This document shows positions 1-9,734 of a DNA stretch of 64,000 nt, one piece after another. The notes below the pieces were generated by a model. That model made no database searches and had not been told where the DNA came from. It worked only from the letters and a program-made list of their open reading frames with translations. Positions within the stretch are counted from its first letter, which is position 1. Every line of letters starts with the position of its first letter. This DNA is from Pseudonocardia oceani (GTDB taxonomy: Bacteria; Actinomycetota; Actinomycetes; Mycobacteriales; Pseudonocardiaceae). The stretch is taken from the NCBI RefSeq assembly GCF_019263585.2, contig NZ_JADQDF010000001.1, positions 2,108,001-2,172,000 on the forward strand. Reading direction: 5' to 3'. The position numbers and the translations under genes were made by a program.

Positions 1-2
1 CG

Positions 3-530
3 CAGTGGACCGCCGTCGCCATCGCCCTGGTCGCGGTCCTCGTGATCGCCGTCGAGGGCGGGCGGCCGCCGTGGATCGCGCTCGTCCTGGCCACCTCGTT
101 CGGCCTCTACGGGCTGATCAAGAGCACCGTGCCCCTGACGGCCGCCGCGGGCCTCACGGCCGAGAGCCTCGCTCTGGGTCCCGTCGCGCTGGGCGTGATC
201 GCGTGGTTCGAGCTGACCGGCACCGGCACGATGGGCGGGTTCGGCGCCGGCCACCTGCTGCTGCTGGTCGCGGCCGGCCCGGTGACGGCCGTGCCCCTGC
301 TCCTCTACGCCGTGGGCGCCCGGAGGGTGCCGCTGAGCACGATCGGCGTGCTGATGTACATCAACCCGACCCTGCAGTTCCTGTGGGGCGTGCTCGTGGT
401 GCGCGAGGAGGTCTCGCCGCTGCGCTGGGCCGGGTTCGCGCTCGTGTGGGCCGCGCTGGTGGTGTTCACCGTCGACCTGGTGCGCACCTCGCGTTCCGAC
501 CGCGCCGCCCGCCTGGCCCCGCTGGCGTAG
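3..530 (+). CDS. rarD: RarD-type EamA/DMT transporter, C-terminal part (partial)
   Basis: This is the C-terminal 175 codons of a multi-helix inner-membrane drug/metabolite transporter; the 5' part lies outside the window. The frame is open from base 3. Family hallmarks are SFGLYGLIKS after a hydrophobic segment, a PLLLYAVGARR loop, and GVLMYINPTLQF near the end, all typical of RarD proteins. About five hydrophobic helices remain and the C-terminus is short and basic. RarD proteins are presumed exporters, but their substrate is unknown. The gene ends four bases before the convergent polyprenyl synthase gene, and I see no hairpin between the two stops. Family assignment is good; function is inference. 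Confidence 0.85.
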   Translation, partial: QWTAVAIALVAVLVIAVEGGRPPWIALVLATSFGLYGLIKSTVPLTAAAGLTAESLALGPVALGVIAWFELTGTGTMGGFGAGHLLLLVAAGPVTAVPLLLYAVGARRVPLSTIGVLMYINPTLQFLWGVLVVREEVSPLRWAGFALVWAALVVFTVDLVRTSRSDRAARLAPLA

Positions 531-534
531 CGGG

Positions 535-1536
535 TCAGGCGGTGCGGTCGACCATGTAGGCGGTGAGCGTGGCCAGCGCGTCGGCCGCGGAGCACCGCGG
601 GAGCTGCTCGAGCTCGCGCTGCGCGTCCTTCGCCTGGGCGGCGAGCACCTCGCGGGCGCGGGCGATGCCGTCGCCGCGGCGCAGGAGCGTGAGCGCCTCG
701 TCGACCTCGGCGTCCGCGGAGATCGGGTGGGCCAGCAGCGTCCGCAGCCGCTCCGCGTCGGCCCCGGAGCCCTGCATGGCGAACAGCATCGGCAGCGTGT
801 GGACACCCTCTCGCAGGTCGGTGCCCGGCGTCTTGCCCGAGTCCTCCGACGCCGAGGCGATGTCGATGATGTCGTCGGAGATCTGGAACGCGGCGCCGAC
901 GATCGCGCCGAACCGGTGCAGCGACTCGGTCTGCTCCGGCGCGCAGCCGGAGAACATGCCGCCGTAGCGGCCCGCGGTGGCGATGAGCGAGCCGGTCTTC
1001 TGCGCGATGACCCCGAGGTAGTGCTCCACCGGGTCCTCGTCGGGACGCGGCCCGCGCGTCTCGCGCATCTGGCCCGTGACCAGCTCGGCGAACGTCAGCG
1101 CGATGATCCGCACCGCGTCCGGTCCGAGGTCGGCCACCAGGCGCGAGGCGTGGGCGAACAGGAAGTCGCCGGTGAGGATGGCGACGGTGTTGTCCCAGCG
1201 GTGGTTCGCGCTCTCCGCGCCGCGGCGCATCGTCGCGGAGTCCATGACGTCGTCGTGGTAGAGCGTGGCCAGGTGGATGAGCTCGACGACCGCGGCCGCC
1301 GTGATCACGTCCGGCGACTCCGGCCGCGGCCCCATCTGCGCCCCGAGGAGCGTGAACAGGGGCCGGAAGCGCTTCCCGCCCGCCTCGATGAGGTGCAGGG
1401 ACGTCTCGGTGACGAACCGGTAGTCGCTGTGCACCTCGCGGCGCAGCAGCTCCTCCACGCGCTCGAGCCCGGCCGTCGTGGAGCCGGCCAGATCCGCGTC
1501 ACCCAGCTCGACGCCCGCAACCTCGTAGTTACTCAC
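535..1536 (-). CDS. Long-chain polyprenyl diphosphate synthase (menaquinone side chain)
   Basis: This 333-residue trans-isoprenyl diphosphate synthase extends an allylic diphosphate with isopentenyl diphosphate, most likely to make the menaquinone tail. The first aspartate-rich motif DDVMD is at residues 95-99, the second DDIID at 221-225, and GGKRFRP near residue 55 is the usual basic substrate site. The GTG start lies four bases after the nuoN stop, so translation is probably coupled to the nuo operon. Position next to nuo, with menG upstream in the same run, supports the quinone role. Family members include GrcC1 of mycobacteria and HepT/IspB. Chain length cannot be read from the sequence. 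Confidence 0.9.
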   Translation of the reverse strand: MSNYEVAGVELGDADLAGSTTAGLERVEELLRREVHSDYRFVTETSLHLIEAGGKRFRPLFTLLGAQMGPRPESPDVITAAAVVELIHLATLYHDDVMDSATMRRGAESANHRWDNTVAILTGDFLFAHASRLVADLGPDAVRIIALTFAELVTGQMRETRGPRPDEDPVEHYLGVIAQKTGSLIATAGRYGGMFSGCAPEQTESLHRFGAIVGAAFQISDDIIDIASASEDSGKTPGTDLREGVHTLPMLFAMQGSGADAERLRTLLAHPISADAEVDEALTLLRRGDGIARAREVLAAQAKDAQRELEQLPRCSAADALATLTAYMVDRTA

Positions 1537-1540
1537 GCCC

Positions 1541-3181
1541 CTAGCCTACGAACACTCCGCCGGCCGCCCACTCCAAGGCCAGCGTCGGCAGCACGCCCAG
1601 CAGCAGGGTGATGAGCACGCCGAGCGTGATCGCGGCCGTCGTGAACGCGCCCGGCACCGTGACGGACGGGCCGTCGGGGGCGGGCTCGCTGAAGAACATC
1701 AGCACGATGACGCGGAGGTAGAAGAACGCCGCGATCGCGCTGGCGATCAGGGCGATCACCACCAGCGGGCCCATCCCGTCGCCCAGCGCGGCGGAGAACA
1801 CCGCGAACTTGGCGGTGAAACCGCTGGTCAGCGGGATGCCGGCGAGCCCGAGCAGCAGGAACGCCATCGTGTACGCGACGACCGGCGACCGCTTCGCCAG
1901 CCCCGCCCACTGCGACAGGTGCGACGCCTCGCCGTCGGCGTCGCGCACCAGGCTGATCACGCCGAAGATCGCGAGAGTGTTGAAGCCGTAGGCGAGCAGG
2001 TAGAACAGCGAGCCCGAGATGCCGCCGGGGGTGATCGCCATCGCACCGAGGAGCAGGAAGCCCGCGTGCGCGACCGAGGAGTAGGCCACCATCCGCTTGA
2101 TGTCGGTCTGGGTGAGACCGATCACCGCGCCGATCACCATCGAGGCGATGGCCACGGCCCACAGCACGCCGCGCCACTCCCAGCGGGTGTCGCCGAAGGC
2201 GACGTGCAACACGCGCAGGATCCCGCCGAACGCCGCGACCTTGGTGCAGGCCGCCATGAACGCCGTGACCGGCGTGGGCGCACCCTGGTAGACGTCGGGC
2301 GTCCAGGTGTGGAAGGGGCCGACCGAGGCCTTGAACATCAGGCCGACGACCAGCAGCGCGAGCCCGGCGTAGAGCAGCGCGTCCGACCGCGCGGAGCCGA
2401 CGGAGGCCTCCGCGACGTCGGACAGGCGCACGGAGCCCGCGTAGCCGTAGATCAGCGCGAGGCCGTAGAGGAAGAACGCCGAGGCGAACGCCCCGAGCAG
2501 GAAGTACTTGACCGCCGCCTCCTGCGACAGCAGCCGGCGCCGCCGCGCGAGCCCGCACATCAGGTACAGCGGCAGCGAGAGCACCTCTAGGGCGATGAAC
2601 ATCGTCAGCAGGTCGTTCGCCGCGACGAACGTCATCATCCCGGAGAGGGCGAAGAACGTGAACGGGAAGACCTCGGTCTGCATCGTCGGCGCCGCAGAAG
2701 GATCAGACCCAGGCGGAGAGCCGTAGTCGCGGTCCTCCGGGCCGGCACCGGTGCCGGTGGACCGGCCGCCCACGGCCGCCCGGGCGATGGCCGAGGGCAG
2801 GATCGCGCCGCCCGGCTCCACCGAGCGGTCGGCGATCAGCAGCACGCTGCCCAGGCCGAGGGCGAGCAGTGTGCCCCACAGGAACAGCGTGGGCCGGTCG
2901 ACGGCGAGCGCGGCCGAGAGCGTGACGACGCCGTCGGGCCCGGCACCACCGGCGTAGATGCCGAGCGTGAGTCCGGCCGCGGCGATGCCGACGACCGACA
3001 GCGCGACCTGGGCCGGCCAGCGCTGGTGGCGCGGCAGGAACGCCTCGACGAGTACGCCGACCAGCGCCGTGCCGAGGATGATCAGCAGCGGTGCGATGGC
3101 CGCGTAGTCGATCGGGGGCACCTCGATGCCCTGAGCCAATGCGGTCTGCGCCACTACGGTCTGCGCCACTACGGAACTCAC
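1541..3181 (-). CDS. nuoN: NADH-quinone oxidoreductase subunit N
   Basis: This 546-residue antiporter-like membrane subunit of complex I forms one of three proton channels. It has about 14 hydrophobic helices, with the family block SVGPFHTWTPDVYQGAPTP and the lysine-bearing helix after it, and QTDIKRMVAYSSVAHAGF. A hydrophilic loop (about residues 120-165, rich in Gly, Ser and Pro) is inserted between early helices and is longer than in enterobacterial NuoN. The GTG start overlaps the nuoM stop as GTGA. The N-terminus carries a short direct repeat encoding VVAQT twice. It is the last structural gene of the operon and is followed by a polyprenyl synthase. Confidence 0.97.
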   Translation of the reverse strand: MSSVVAQTVVAQTALAQGIEVPPIDYAAIAPLLIILGTALVGVLVEAFLPRHQRWPAQVALSVVGIAAAGLTLGIYAGGAGPDGVVTLSAALAVDRPTLFLWGTLLALGLGSVLLIADRSVEPGGAILPSAIARAAVGGRSTGTGAGPEDRDYGSPPGSDPSAAPTMQTEVFPFTFFALSGMMTFVAANDLLTMFIALEVLSLPLYLMCGLARRRRLLSQEAAVKYFLLGAFASAFFLYGLALIYGYAGSVRLSDVAEASVGSARSDALLYAGLALLVVGLMFKASVGPFHTWTPDVYQGAPTPVTAFMAACTKVAAFGGILRVLHVAFGDTRWEWRGVLWAVAIASMVIGAVIGLTQTDIKRMVAYSSVAHAGFLLLGAMAITPGGISGSLFYLLAYGFNTLAIFGVISLVRDADGEASHLSQWAGLAKRSPVVAYTMAFLLLGLAGIPLTSGFTAKFAVFSAALGDGMGPLVVIALIASAIAAFFYLRVIVLMFFSEPAPDGPSVTVPGAFTTAAITLGVLITLLLGVLPTLALEWAAGGVFVG

Positions 3182-4782
3182 TGGGCCAGTCCTCCCACCG
3201 GGTCGGGCAGACCCACCTCGTTCATCGTGTCGATCACCGACGGGGTGATGACGTCGAGCACCGGGCCCGGGAAGAACCCGAGCACCAGGATCAGCACGAT
3301 CAGCGGCGTCAGCACGGCGATCTCACGCCGGCCGAGGTCGGGGAAGCCCGACGAGCCGCCGGCGCGGGAGGCCTCGACGGTCGGGTCGAGCATGGTGCCC
3401 GGCCCGCTCGTGGAGACCGCCGACAGCACCGCGGCGCCGCGCACCGGGCCCTGCATGACCTGCTGGTAGACCCACAGCACGTACAGCGCGGCGAAGATGA
3501 TGCCGACCGTGGCCAGGATCGTGAAGACGGGCTGGCGCGGGTAGGAGCCGACGAGCACCAGGAACTCGCTGACGAACGAGTTGGTGCCCGGCAGCGCCAG
3601 CGACGACAGACCCGCGATGAGGAACGACCCGGCCAGCAGCGGCGCGAGCTTGTGCACGCCGCCGTAGTCGCCGATCAGGCGCGAGCCGCCGCGCGCGATC
3701 AGCAGGCCGACGACGATGAACAGCATGCCGGTGGAGATGCCGTGGTTGACCATGTAGAGCGTGGCGCCGGCGAACGCCTGGCTGGAGAAGGAGAAGATCC
3801 CCAGCGCGATGAAGCCGAAGTGCGCGATCGAGGTGTAGGCCACGAAGCGCTTCATGTCGGTCTGGCCGACGGCGAGCAGCGCGCCGTAGAGGACGCCGAT
3901 CACCGCGAGCGTCAGCACCAGCGGCGCGAGGCGCTGGCTGGCCAGCGGGAACAGCGGCAGGCAGTAGCGCAGGAAGCCGAACGTGCCGACCTTGTCGAGC
4001 ACGCCGACCAGCAGCACGCCCGCCCCGACCGGGGCCTCGGCACCGGCGTCGGGCAGCCACGTGTGGAACGGCACCAGCGGGGCCTTGATCGCGAAGGCGA
4101 CGAAGAACCCGAGGAACAGCAGGATCTGCGTGCCCTCGTCGACGCCCGCGGCCATCCGCTGCAGCTCGACCCAGGTGAAGGTGCCCTGCCCGAGCTCCTC
4201 GCCGGAGACGACGAACAGCCCGATCACCGACGCGAGCATGATCAGCCCGCCGAGCAGCGAGTACAGGAAGAACTTCACGGCCGCGTACTGGCGGCGCGGG
4301 CCGCCGAAGCGCCCGATCATGAAGTACATCGGCACGAGCATGGCCTCGAAGAACACGTAGAACAGGAAGACGTCGGTGGCCGCGAAGACGCCGACGAGCA
4401 GGCTCTGCGTGGACAGCAGCAGCGCGTAGAGGCCCGAGGCGGAGCGCCCCTCGGGGAGTCGCTCCTCCCACGAGAACAGCATGACGATCGGCACGAGCAC
4501 GGCGATCAGCGCGAGCATGACGAGCGCGATGCCGTCGATGCCCAGCGCGAACGACGTGCCGAACGCGGGGATCCACGGCACCGAGAGCTCGAGGGCGAAC
4601 CGGCTCTCCGAGCGCGCACCGAGGTAGGCGAACCAGACCACGACGGTCAGGGCCAGCGAGGCGAGGGCGAAGCCGACGGCGACGAGCTTGGCCAGGCGCT
4701 GGTTGGCCCCCAGCGCGGCGACGACGGCCGACCCCGCGAGCGGGAGCAGCAGCAGGGCGAGCAGCAGCGTTCCGGAGTCCAT
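3178..4782 (-). CDS. nuoM: NADH-quinone oxidoreductase subunit M
   Basis: This 534-residue proton-channel subunit of complex I is an antiporter-like integral membrane protein with about 14 helices. Family signatures are VPMYFMIGRFGG, the helix-7 region IKAPLVPFHTWLPDAGAEAP, and GQTDMKRFVAYTSIAHFGF. The ATG start at 4782 shares one base with the nuoL stop (TGATG), which fits translational coupling, so the longer upstream open frame is not used. The start MDSGTLLLALLLLPLAG matches the usual NuoM N-terminus. The stop overlaps the nuoN GTG start. Confidence 0.97.
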   Translation of the reverse strand: MDSGTLLLALLLLPLAGSAVVAALGANQRLAKLVAVGFALASLALTVVVWFAYLGARSESRFALELSVPWIPAFGTSFALGIDGIALVMLALIAVLVPIVMLFSWEERLPEGRSASGLYALLLSTQSLLVGVFAATDVFLFYVFFEAMLVPMYFMIGRFGGPRRQYAAVKFFLYSLLGGLIMLASVIGLFVVSGEELGQGTFTWVELQRMAAGVDEGTQILLFLGFFVAFAIKAPLVPFHTWLPDAGAEAPVGAGVLLVGVLDKVGTFGFLRYCLPLFPLASQRLAPLVLTLAVIGVLYGALLAVGQTDMKRFVAYTSIAHFGFIALGIFSFSSQAFAGATLYMVNHGISTGMLFIVVGLLIARGGSRLIGDYGGVHKLAPLLAGSFLIAGLSSLALPGTNSFVSEFLVLVGSYPRQPVFTILATVGIIFAALYVLWVYQQVMQGPVRGAAVLSAVSTSGPGTMLDPTVEASRAGGSSGFPDLGRREIAVLTPLIVLILVLGFFPGPVLDVITPSVIDTMNEVGLPDPVGGLAQ

Positions 4783-6722
4783 CAGACGAACCTCACCGCG
4801 AGCAGGGCCGCGACCACGAGGACCGTGCCGCCGAGCATGGACAGGGCGTAGGACCGGACGAACCCGGTCTGCAGCCTTCTGAGCCGTCCCGAGCTGCCGC
4901 CGAGCAGGGCGGCGGTGCCGTTGACGACCCCGTCGACGCCCCGGTTGTCGACGAACACCAGCGCCCGGGTGAGCCAGGTGCCGGGCCGGGCGATGACGGC
5001 CTCGTTGATCGCGTTCGCGTAGAGGTCGCGGCGCGCGGCGCGCACCGGCAGCGAGACGCGCTCGGGGCGCTCCACCGGCGTCCGCCGGTTGGTGGCGACG
5101 GCGATCAGCACGCCGACCAGCGAGATCCCGACGACCAGGAACGGGGTGAGGCTGTGCGGCACCGCGTTGGCCTCGCGCTCGACGAGCTCGCCGACCGAGG
5201 GCGCGAGCCACGCCGTGAGCACCTCGTCCTGGTGCAGCAGGAAGCCCGCACCGACCGAGCCGAAGGCCAGCACGATCATCGGCACCGTCATCGACAGCGG
5301 CGACTCGTGCGGGTGGTAGTCCTGCCCGTCGGCCGACGTGAGGTCCTTCCAGCGCTTCTCGCCGAAGAACGTCATGAGCATCAGGCGGGTCATGTAGAAC
5401 GCGGTGAGCCCGGCGGCCAGCAGCGCGGCGCCGCCGAACACGTAGCCCTGCCAGCCCGGCTGGTCGAACGCCGCGGCGATGATCTCGTCCTTGGAGTAGT
5501 ACCCCGACAGGAACGGGAAGCCGATCAGCGCGAGGTAGCCCAGGCCGAACGTCACGAAGGTGACCGGCATGTAGCGGGCGAGCCCGCCGTAGCGGCGCAT
5601 GTCGACGTCGTCGTGCATCGCGTGCATCACCGAGCCCGCCCCGAGGAACAGACCGGCCTTGAAGAAGCCGTGGGTGAGCAGGTGGAAGATGCCCAGCGCG
5701 TACCCGGCCGGGCCGAGCCCGACGGCCAGGATCATGTAGCCGATCTGGCTGACCGTGGAGTAGGCGAGCACCTTCTTGATGTCGTCGTAGGCGCAGCCGA
5801 TGATCGCGCCGATCAGCAGCGTGACGACCCCGACCAGCGTGACGACCAGCCGCCCGGTCTCCGACAGGTTGTAGACCGGCGAGGCGCGGGCGATGAGGTA
5901 GACGCCCGCGGTGACCATCGTCGCCGCGTGGATCAGGGCGGAGACCGGGGTCGGGCCCTCCATCGCGTCCGGCAGCCAGGACTGCAGCGGGAACTGGCCC
6001 GACTTACCGCAGGCGCCCAGCAGCAGCAGGATCGTGACGGCGACGATCGCGGCCGGGTCGGCCTGGTCGATCGTCGCGAAGACCTCGGTGTACTGGACCG
6101 TGCCCAGCTGGGTCCACAGGATGAAGATGGCGACGGCCAGGCCGACGTCACCCACGCGGTTCATGAGGAACGCCTTCTTGGCGGCCGTGGCCGCGGACGG
6201 GCGGTCCTGGTAGAAGCCGATCAGCAGGTAGGACGCCAGGCCGACGCCCTCCCAGCCCAGGTAGAGCATCACGAAGTTGTCGCCCAGGACGAGCAGCAGC
6301 ATCGCGGCGACGAACAGGTTGAGCTGCGCGAAGAACCGGCGGCGGCCGGGGTCGTGGCTCATGTAGCCGATCGAGTAGATGTGGATCAGCGACCCGACAC
6401 CGGTGATCAGCAGGACGAACGTCAGCGACAGCGGGTCGAGCCGCAGCCCGAAGTCGATGTCCAGACCGGCGACGGAGAACCAGTCGTACAGCGACAGCTC
6501 GCGCGTGCGCTCCTCGGCCGGCAGGGCGACCGTCTCCAGGAAGACCGCCAGCCCCACGCCGAACGACGCCAGGACGGCGGCCACGCCGAGCCAGTGGCCC
6601 CATGCGTCGGCACGGCGGCCGGCGACGAACAGCAGCAGCGCCCCGACCGCGGGCAGCACGAACAGCAACCAGGCCAGCGACGCGACGCCGGTGGCGGTGC
6701 CGACCTCGGGCAACTCCGTCAC
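4782..6722 (-). CDS. nuoL: NADH-quinone oxidoreductase subunit L
   Basis: This 646-residue distal proton-pumping subunit has the long C-terminal lateral helix typical of NuoL. Signatures are GWEGVGLASYLLIGFY, PLQSWLPDAMEGPTPVSALI and AYSTVSQIGYM. A GTG start is chosen because a good ribosome site, GAGGTGA, stands seven bases upstream. About 46 bases separate it from nuoK, the largest gap inside the nuo operon. The stop overlaps the nuoM start by one base. With nuoM and nuoN it makes up the antiporter module of the membrane arm. Confidence 0.97.
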   Translation of the reverse strand: MTELPEVGTATGVASLAWLLFVLPAVGALLLFVAGRRADAWGHWLGVAAVLASFGVGLAVFLETVALPAEERTRELSLYDWFSVAGLDIDFGLRLDPLSLTFVLLITGVGSLIHIYSIGYMSHDPGRRRFFAQLNLFVAAMLLLVLGDNFVMLYLGWEGVGLASYLLIGFYQDRPSAATAAKKAFLMNRVGDVGLAVAIFILWTQLGTVQYTEVFATIDQADPAAIVAVTILLLLGACGKSGQFPLQSWLPDAMEGPTPVSALIHAATMVTAGVYLIARASPVYNLSETGRLVVTLVGVVTLLIGAIIGCAYDDIKKVLAYSTVSQIGYMILAVGLGPAGYALGIFHLLTHGFFKAGLFLGAGSVMHAMHDDVDMRRYGGLARYMPVTFVTFGLGYLALIGFPFLSGYYSKDEIIAAAFDQPGWQGYVFGGAALLAAGLTAFYMTRLMLMTFFGEKRWKDLTSADGQDYHPHESPLSMTVPMIVLAFGSVGAGFLLHQDEVLTAWLAPSVGELVEREANAVPHSLTPFLVVGISLVGVLIAVATNRRTPVERPERVSLPVRAARRDLYANAINEAVIARPGTWLTRALVFVDNRGVDGVVNGTAALLGGSSGRLRRLQTGFVRSYALSMLGGTVLVVAALLAVRFV

Positions 6723-6771
6723 GGGGTCACCTCGGGGTGGTGAGCAGGGCTGAGCACGGGGAGCTCCTAGG

Positions 6772-7071
6772 TCAGTACTTCAGCAGGTTGGCGTCGTCGA
6801 CCGACGCCGTCCGGCGGGTGCGGAAGATCGAGGTGATGATCGCGAGGCCGACCACGACCTCGGCGGCGGCGACGACCATGACGAAGAACGCCATGACCTG
6901 GCCGTCCAGGTCGCCGTTGATGCGCGAGAACGTCACGAGCGTCAGGTTCACCGCGTTGAGCATCAGCTCGATGCACATGAAGACGACGATCGCGTTGCGG
7001 CGCACCAGCACGCCCACCGCGCCGATGCTGAACAGCAGCGCGGAGAGCAGCAGGTAGTAGGTGGGGGTCAC
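6772..7071 (-). CDS. nuoK: NADH-quinone oxidoreductase subunit K
   Basis: This 99-residue, three-helix membrane subunit of complex I starts [19 protein letters not shown] after the initiator. It carries the two conserved membrane glutamates of the family, in [11 protein letters not shown] and [12 protein letters not shown] place the start at the GTG that overlaps the nuoJ stop as GTGA, because this gives the usual NuoK length. The open frame continues far upstream in the same phase, but that part is antisense-like arginine-rich translation across nuoJ and is not real. Confidence 0.95.
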   Translation of the reverse strand: MTPTYYLLLSALLFSIGAVGVLVRRNAIVVFMCIELMLNAVNLTLVTFSRINGDLDGQVMAFFVMVVAAAEVVVGLAIITSIFRTRRTASVDDANLLKY

Positions 7072-7883
7072 GACGTCGTCGTCCCGTCCGTCGAGGAGCG
7101 GCCGGTCAGCGAGCGCGCGTCGGGGAGCACGTCGTCGACCGGGGCCACCGGGGTGGCGTCGATGATCGCGGAGATCGACTCGGGGGCGATCGAACCGTCG
7201 GGCAGCAGTGCGGGGACCGCCACCGAGTTGGCCGTGGCGAACACTCCGGGGCCGGGCAGCGGGGAGATGCGGTCGTGCTCGCCGCGCAGGCGGGCCTGCA
7301 CGGTGGCGCGCTGGCCTCGCTTGTCGTGCGAGGCGGACTGCGCGAACGCCAGCACCATCGCCCCGAGTGCCGCGGTGATGAGCAGCGCCGAGGTGAGCTC
7401 GAAGGCGAACAGGTACTCGGTGAAGATCAGCTGGCCGAGGCCCGCGATGTTGTTGCCCGAGCCCGCGCCGCCCGCGGCCAGCCCGGCGGACTGCACCGAG
7501 ACCAGCGACGGGCCGATGCCCGCGACGAGCAGCAGCGCCAGCCCGACGCCGAGCACGAGGCCCGCGACGCGCTGGCCGCGGAGCACCTCGACCACGGAGT
7601 CGGAGCTGTCGCGCCCGACGAGCATGAGCACGAACAGGAACAGCATCATCACGGCGCCGGTGTAGACGATGATCTGCACGAACCCGAGGAACGGGGCCTG
7701 CTGGACCATGTAGAGCACGGCCAGGCAGAACATCGTGAGCACCAGGAACAGCGCCGAGTGGACCGCGTTGCGGGCGAAGATCATGCCCAGCGCCCCGGCC
7801 AGGGCGATCGGCCCGAGGATCCAGAAGACGATCGCCTCCCCGGTGGTGACGGAGTCGACGGCCGCCAGCGCGAGAGGGCTCAC
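7068..7883 (-). CDS. nuoJ: NADH-quinone oxidoreductase subunit J
   Basis: This 271-residue membrane subunit of complex I has five helices in the first 190 residues, including the family block [18 protein letters not shown] and [19 protein letters not shown], which contains the pi-bulge helix linked to quinone-driven conformational change. The last 80 residues form a hydrophilic, Ser/Thr/Asp-rich cytoplasmic tail not found in enterobacterial NuoJ but common in actinobacteria. The GTG start overlaps the nuoI stop (GTGA) and the stop overlaps the nuoK start (GTGA). Confidence 0.96.
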   Translation of the reverse strand: MSPLALAAVDSVTTGEAIVFWILGPIALAGALGMIFARNAVHSALFLVLTMFCLAVLYMVQQAPFLGFVQIIVYTGAVMMLFLFVLMLVGRDSSDSVVEVLRGQRVAGLVLGVGLALLLVAGIGPSLVSVQSAGLAAGGAGSGNNIAGLGQLIFTEYLFAFELTSALLITAALGAMVLAFAQSASHDKRGQRATVQARLRGEHDRISPLPGPGVFATANSVAVPALLPDGSIAPESISAIIDATPVAPVDDVLPDARSLTGRSSTDGTTTS

Positions 7884-8422
7884 GTGACCTGCTCCCCGAC
7901 CGGGTCGGAGAGCAGATCCATCTTCGCGAGGGTCGGGCCCAGCACGTAGTAGTCCTGCTCGTGGTCACCCAGGCGCATCGGGTGCGGCGGCTGCTCCATA
8001 CCCGGGAGCAGCGGCGCGAGCAGCTGCTCCTTGGTGTAGATCAGGTTCTGCCGGTCGTCGTCGGCCATCTCGTAGAAGTTGGTCATCGTGAGCGACCGCG
8101 TGGGGCAGGCCTCGATGCACAGGCCGCAGCCGATGCAGCGCAGGTAGTTGATCTGGTAGATGGCGCCGTAGCGCTCACCCGGGGAGAAGCGCTGCTCCTC
8201 GGTGTTGTCCCCGCCCTCGACGTAGATCGCGTCGGCCGGGCAGGCCCAGGCGCACAGCTCGCAGCCCACGCACTTCTCCAGCCCGTCCGGGTGCCGGTTG
8301 AGCTGGTGGCGGCCGTGGTACCGCGGCGCCGCGGGCGGGAAGTTCTCGGGGTACTCCTCGGTGACGACTCGTCTGAACATCGTCGAGAAGGTGACGCCGA
8401 ATCCCTTGAAGAACTCAAACAT
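7880..8422 (-). CDS. nuoI: NADH-quinone oxidoreductase subunit I (2x[4Fe-4S] ferredoxin)
   Basis: This 180-residue peripheral-arm subunit carries iron-sulphur clusters N6a and N6b, which pass electrons from NuoG towards NuoB. Two classic motifs are visible: [12 protein letters not shown] with cysteines 51, 54, 57 and 61, and [12 protein letters not shown] with cysteines 96, 99, 102 and 106. An amphipathic N-terminus, [18 protein letters not shown], would anchor it to the membrane. The ATG start lies inside the end of nuoH (8-base overlap), and the stop overlaps the nuoJ start. Confidence 0.97.
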   Translation of the reverse strand: MFEFFKGFGVTFSTMFRRVVTEEYPENFPPAAPRYHGRHQLNRHPDGLEKCVGCELCAWACPADAIYVEGGDNTEEQRFSPGERYGAIYQINYLRCIGCGLCIEACPTRSLTMTNFYEMADDDRQNLIYTKEQLLAPLLPGMEQPPHPMRLGDHEQDYYVLGPTLAKMDLLSDPVGEQVT

Positions 8423-9734
8423 TCTCGGACTCCTTCCCTGTGGGGAGGGCGGGCTCGCGGGCGGCCGTCCGCGCCCGCAGCTTGTGGCGCGACGGGGTGG
8501 GCACGGCGAGGTCGAGCGGGGGCACCGGGTAGTCCGACGCCACTTCGACGACCGGCTCGGGCTGCGCGCGGTCGGGCACCAGGAAGGCGACCAGCAGCAC
8601 GACGGCCAGGACGATGCCGATGACGAACAGCAGCGCGGTGAGGTCGCCGCCCTCGCTGTTGCGCCAGGTGCGGATCGCGAAGATCGTCAGGATCCAGAGC
8701 AGGCTGCCGGGGACCAGGACCTTCCAGCCCAGGCGCATGAACTGGTCGTAGCGCAGGCGGGGCAGCGTGCCGCGCAGCCAGATGAACAGGAACAGGAAGA
8801 TCATCGTCTTCAGCAGGAAGGCGACGAACTGCAGCCAGCCGTTGGCGTTGAGGAACGAGAGCGGCCAGGGCCACATCCCGCCGCCGAGGAACAGCGTGGT
8901 GGCCATCGCCGAGACGGTGACCATGTTGACGTACTCGGCCAGGAAGAACAGCGCGAACTTCAGCGACGAGTACTCGGTGTGGAAGCCGCCGACCAGCTCC
9001 GACTCGGCCTCGGGGAGGTCGAACGGGGCGCGGTTGGTCTCGCCCACCATCGCGATGACGAACACCACGAAGCTCGGGATCAGCAGCCAGCCGAACCAGC
9101 CGCTCGCCTGCGCCCCGACGATGTCGGCGGTGCTCATCGAGCCGGCGTAGAGGATGACCGCGACGATCGAGAGGCCGAGCGCGATCTCGTAGGAGATGAC
9201 CTGCGCGGCCGAGCGGAGCGCCGCGAGCAGCGGGTAGGGCGAGCCGGAGGACCAGCCGCCGAGCACGATGCCGTAGACGCCGATCGAGGAGCAGGCCAGC
9301 ACGACCAGCACGCCGACCGGGAGGTCGACGAGCTGCAGCACGGTCGGCTCGCCGAAGATCGAGACCTCGCCGCCGAAGGGGATCACCGAGAACGCGACGA
9401 AGGCCGGGATGGTGGCGATGATCGGCGCGATGAAGTACACCGGCTTGTCGGCCATCACCGGCATGATGTCCTCCTTGAACGCGAGCTTGAGCCCGTCGGC
9501 CAAGGACTGGAGCCATCCGCCCGGTCCGGTGCGGTTGGGGCCGGGACGCTGCTGCATCCGCCCCACCACCTTGCGCTCGGCGTTGATCATGATCAGCGTC
9601 AGCAGGACGCCGATCGCGAACAGCACCACGACCTTCAGCAGGATCAGCCAGATCGGGTCGTCGGCCAGCAGCTGCTGCGTGCGGGTCAGGCCCTCGACCG
9701 GCTCCGGCTCCTGGGCCAGGTAGGTCGTGATCAC
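8415..9734 (-). CDS. nuoH: NADH-quinone oxidoreductase subunit H
   Basis: This 439-residue membrane subunit lines the quinone chamber where the two arms meet. Family blocks are [20 protein letters not shown], with several residues near the quinone site, then [37 protein letters not shown] with conserved acidic residues, and the [15 protein letters not shown] helix. A hydrophilic C-terminal tail of about 60 residues, rich in Pro and Arg, extends beyond the last helix. The GTG start overlaps the nuoG stop as GTGA. Confidence 0.97.
   Translation of the reverse strand: MITTYLAQEPEPVEGLTRTQQLLADDPIWLILLKVVVLFAIGVLLTLIMINAERKVVGRMQQRPGPNRTGPGGWLQSLADGLKLAFKEDIMPVMADKPVYFIAPIIATIPAFVAFSVIPFGGEVSIFGEPTVLQLVDLPVGVLVVLACSSIGVYGIVLGGWSSGSPYPLLAALRSAAQVISYEIALGLSIVAVILYAGSMSTADIVGAQASGWFGWLLIPSFVVFVIAMVGETNRAPFDLPEAESELVGGFHTEYSSLKFALFFLAEYVNMVTVSAMATTLFLGGGMWPWPLSFLNANGWLQFVAFLLKTMIFLFLFIWLRGTLPRLRYDQFMRLGWKVLVPGSLLWILTIFAIRTWRNSEGGDLTALLFVIGIVLAVVLLVAFLVPDRAQPEPVVEVASDYPVPPLDLAVPTPSRHKLRARTAAREPALPTGKESENV

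Noticed and set aside
3091..4851. Plus-strand frame of 586 codons across nuoM
   Set aside because: Composition is almost only Arg, Glu, Gln, His and Asp; it is antisense to a clear NuoM gene.
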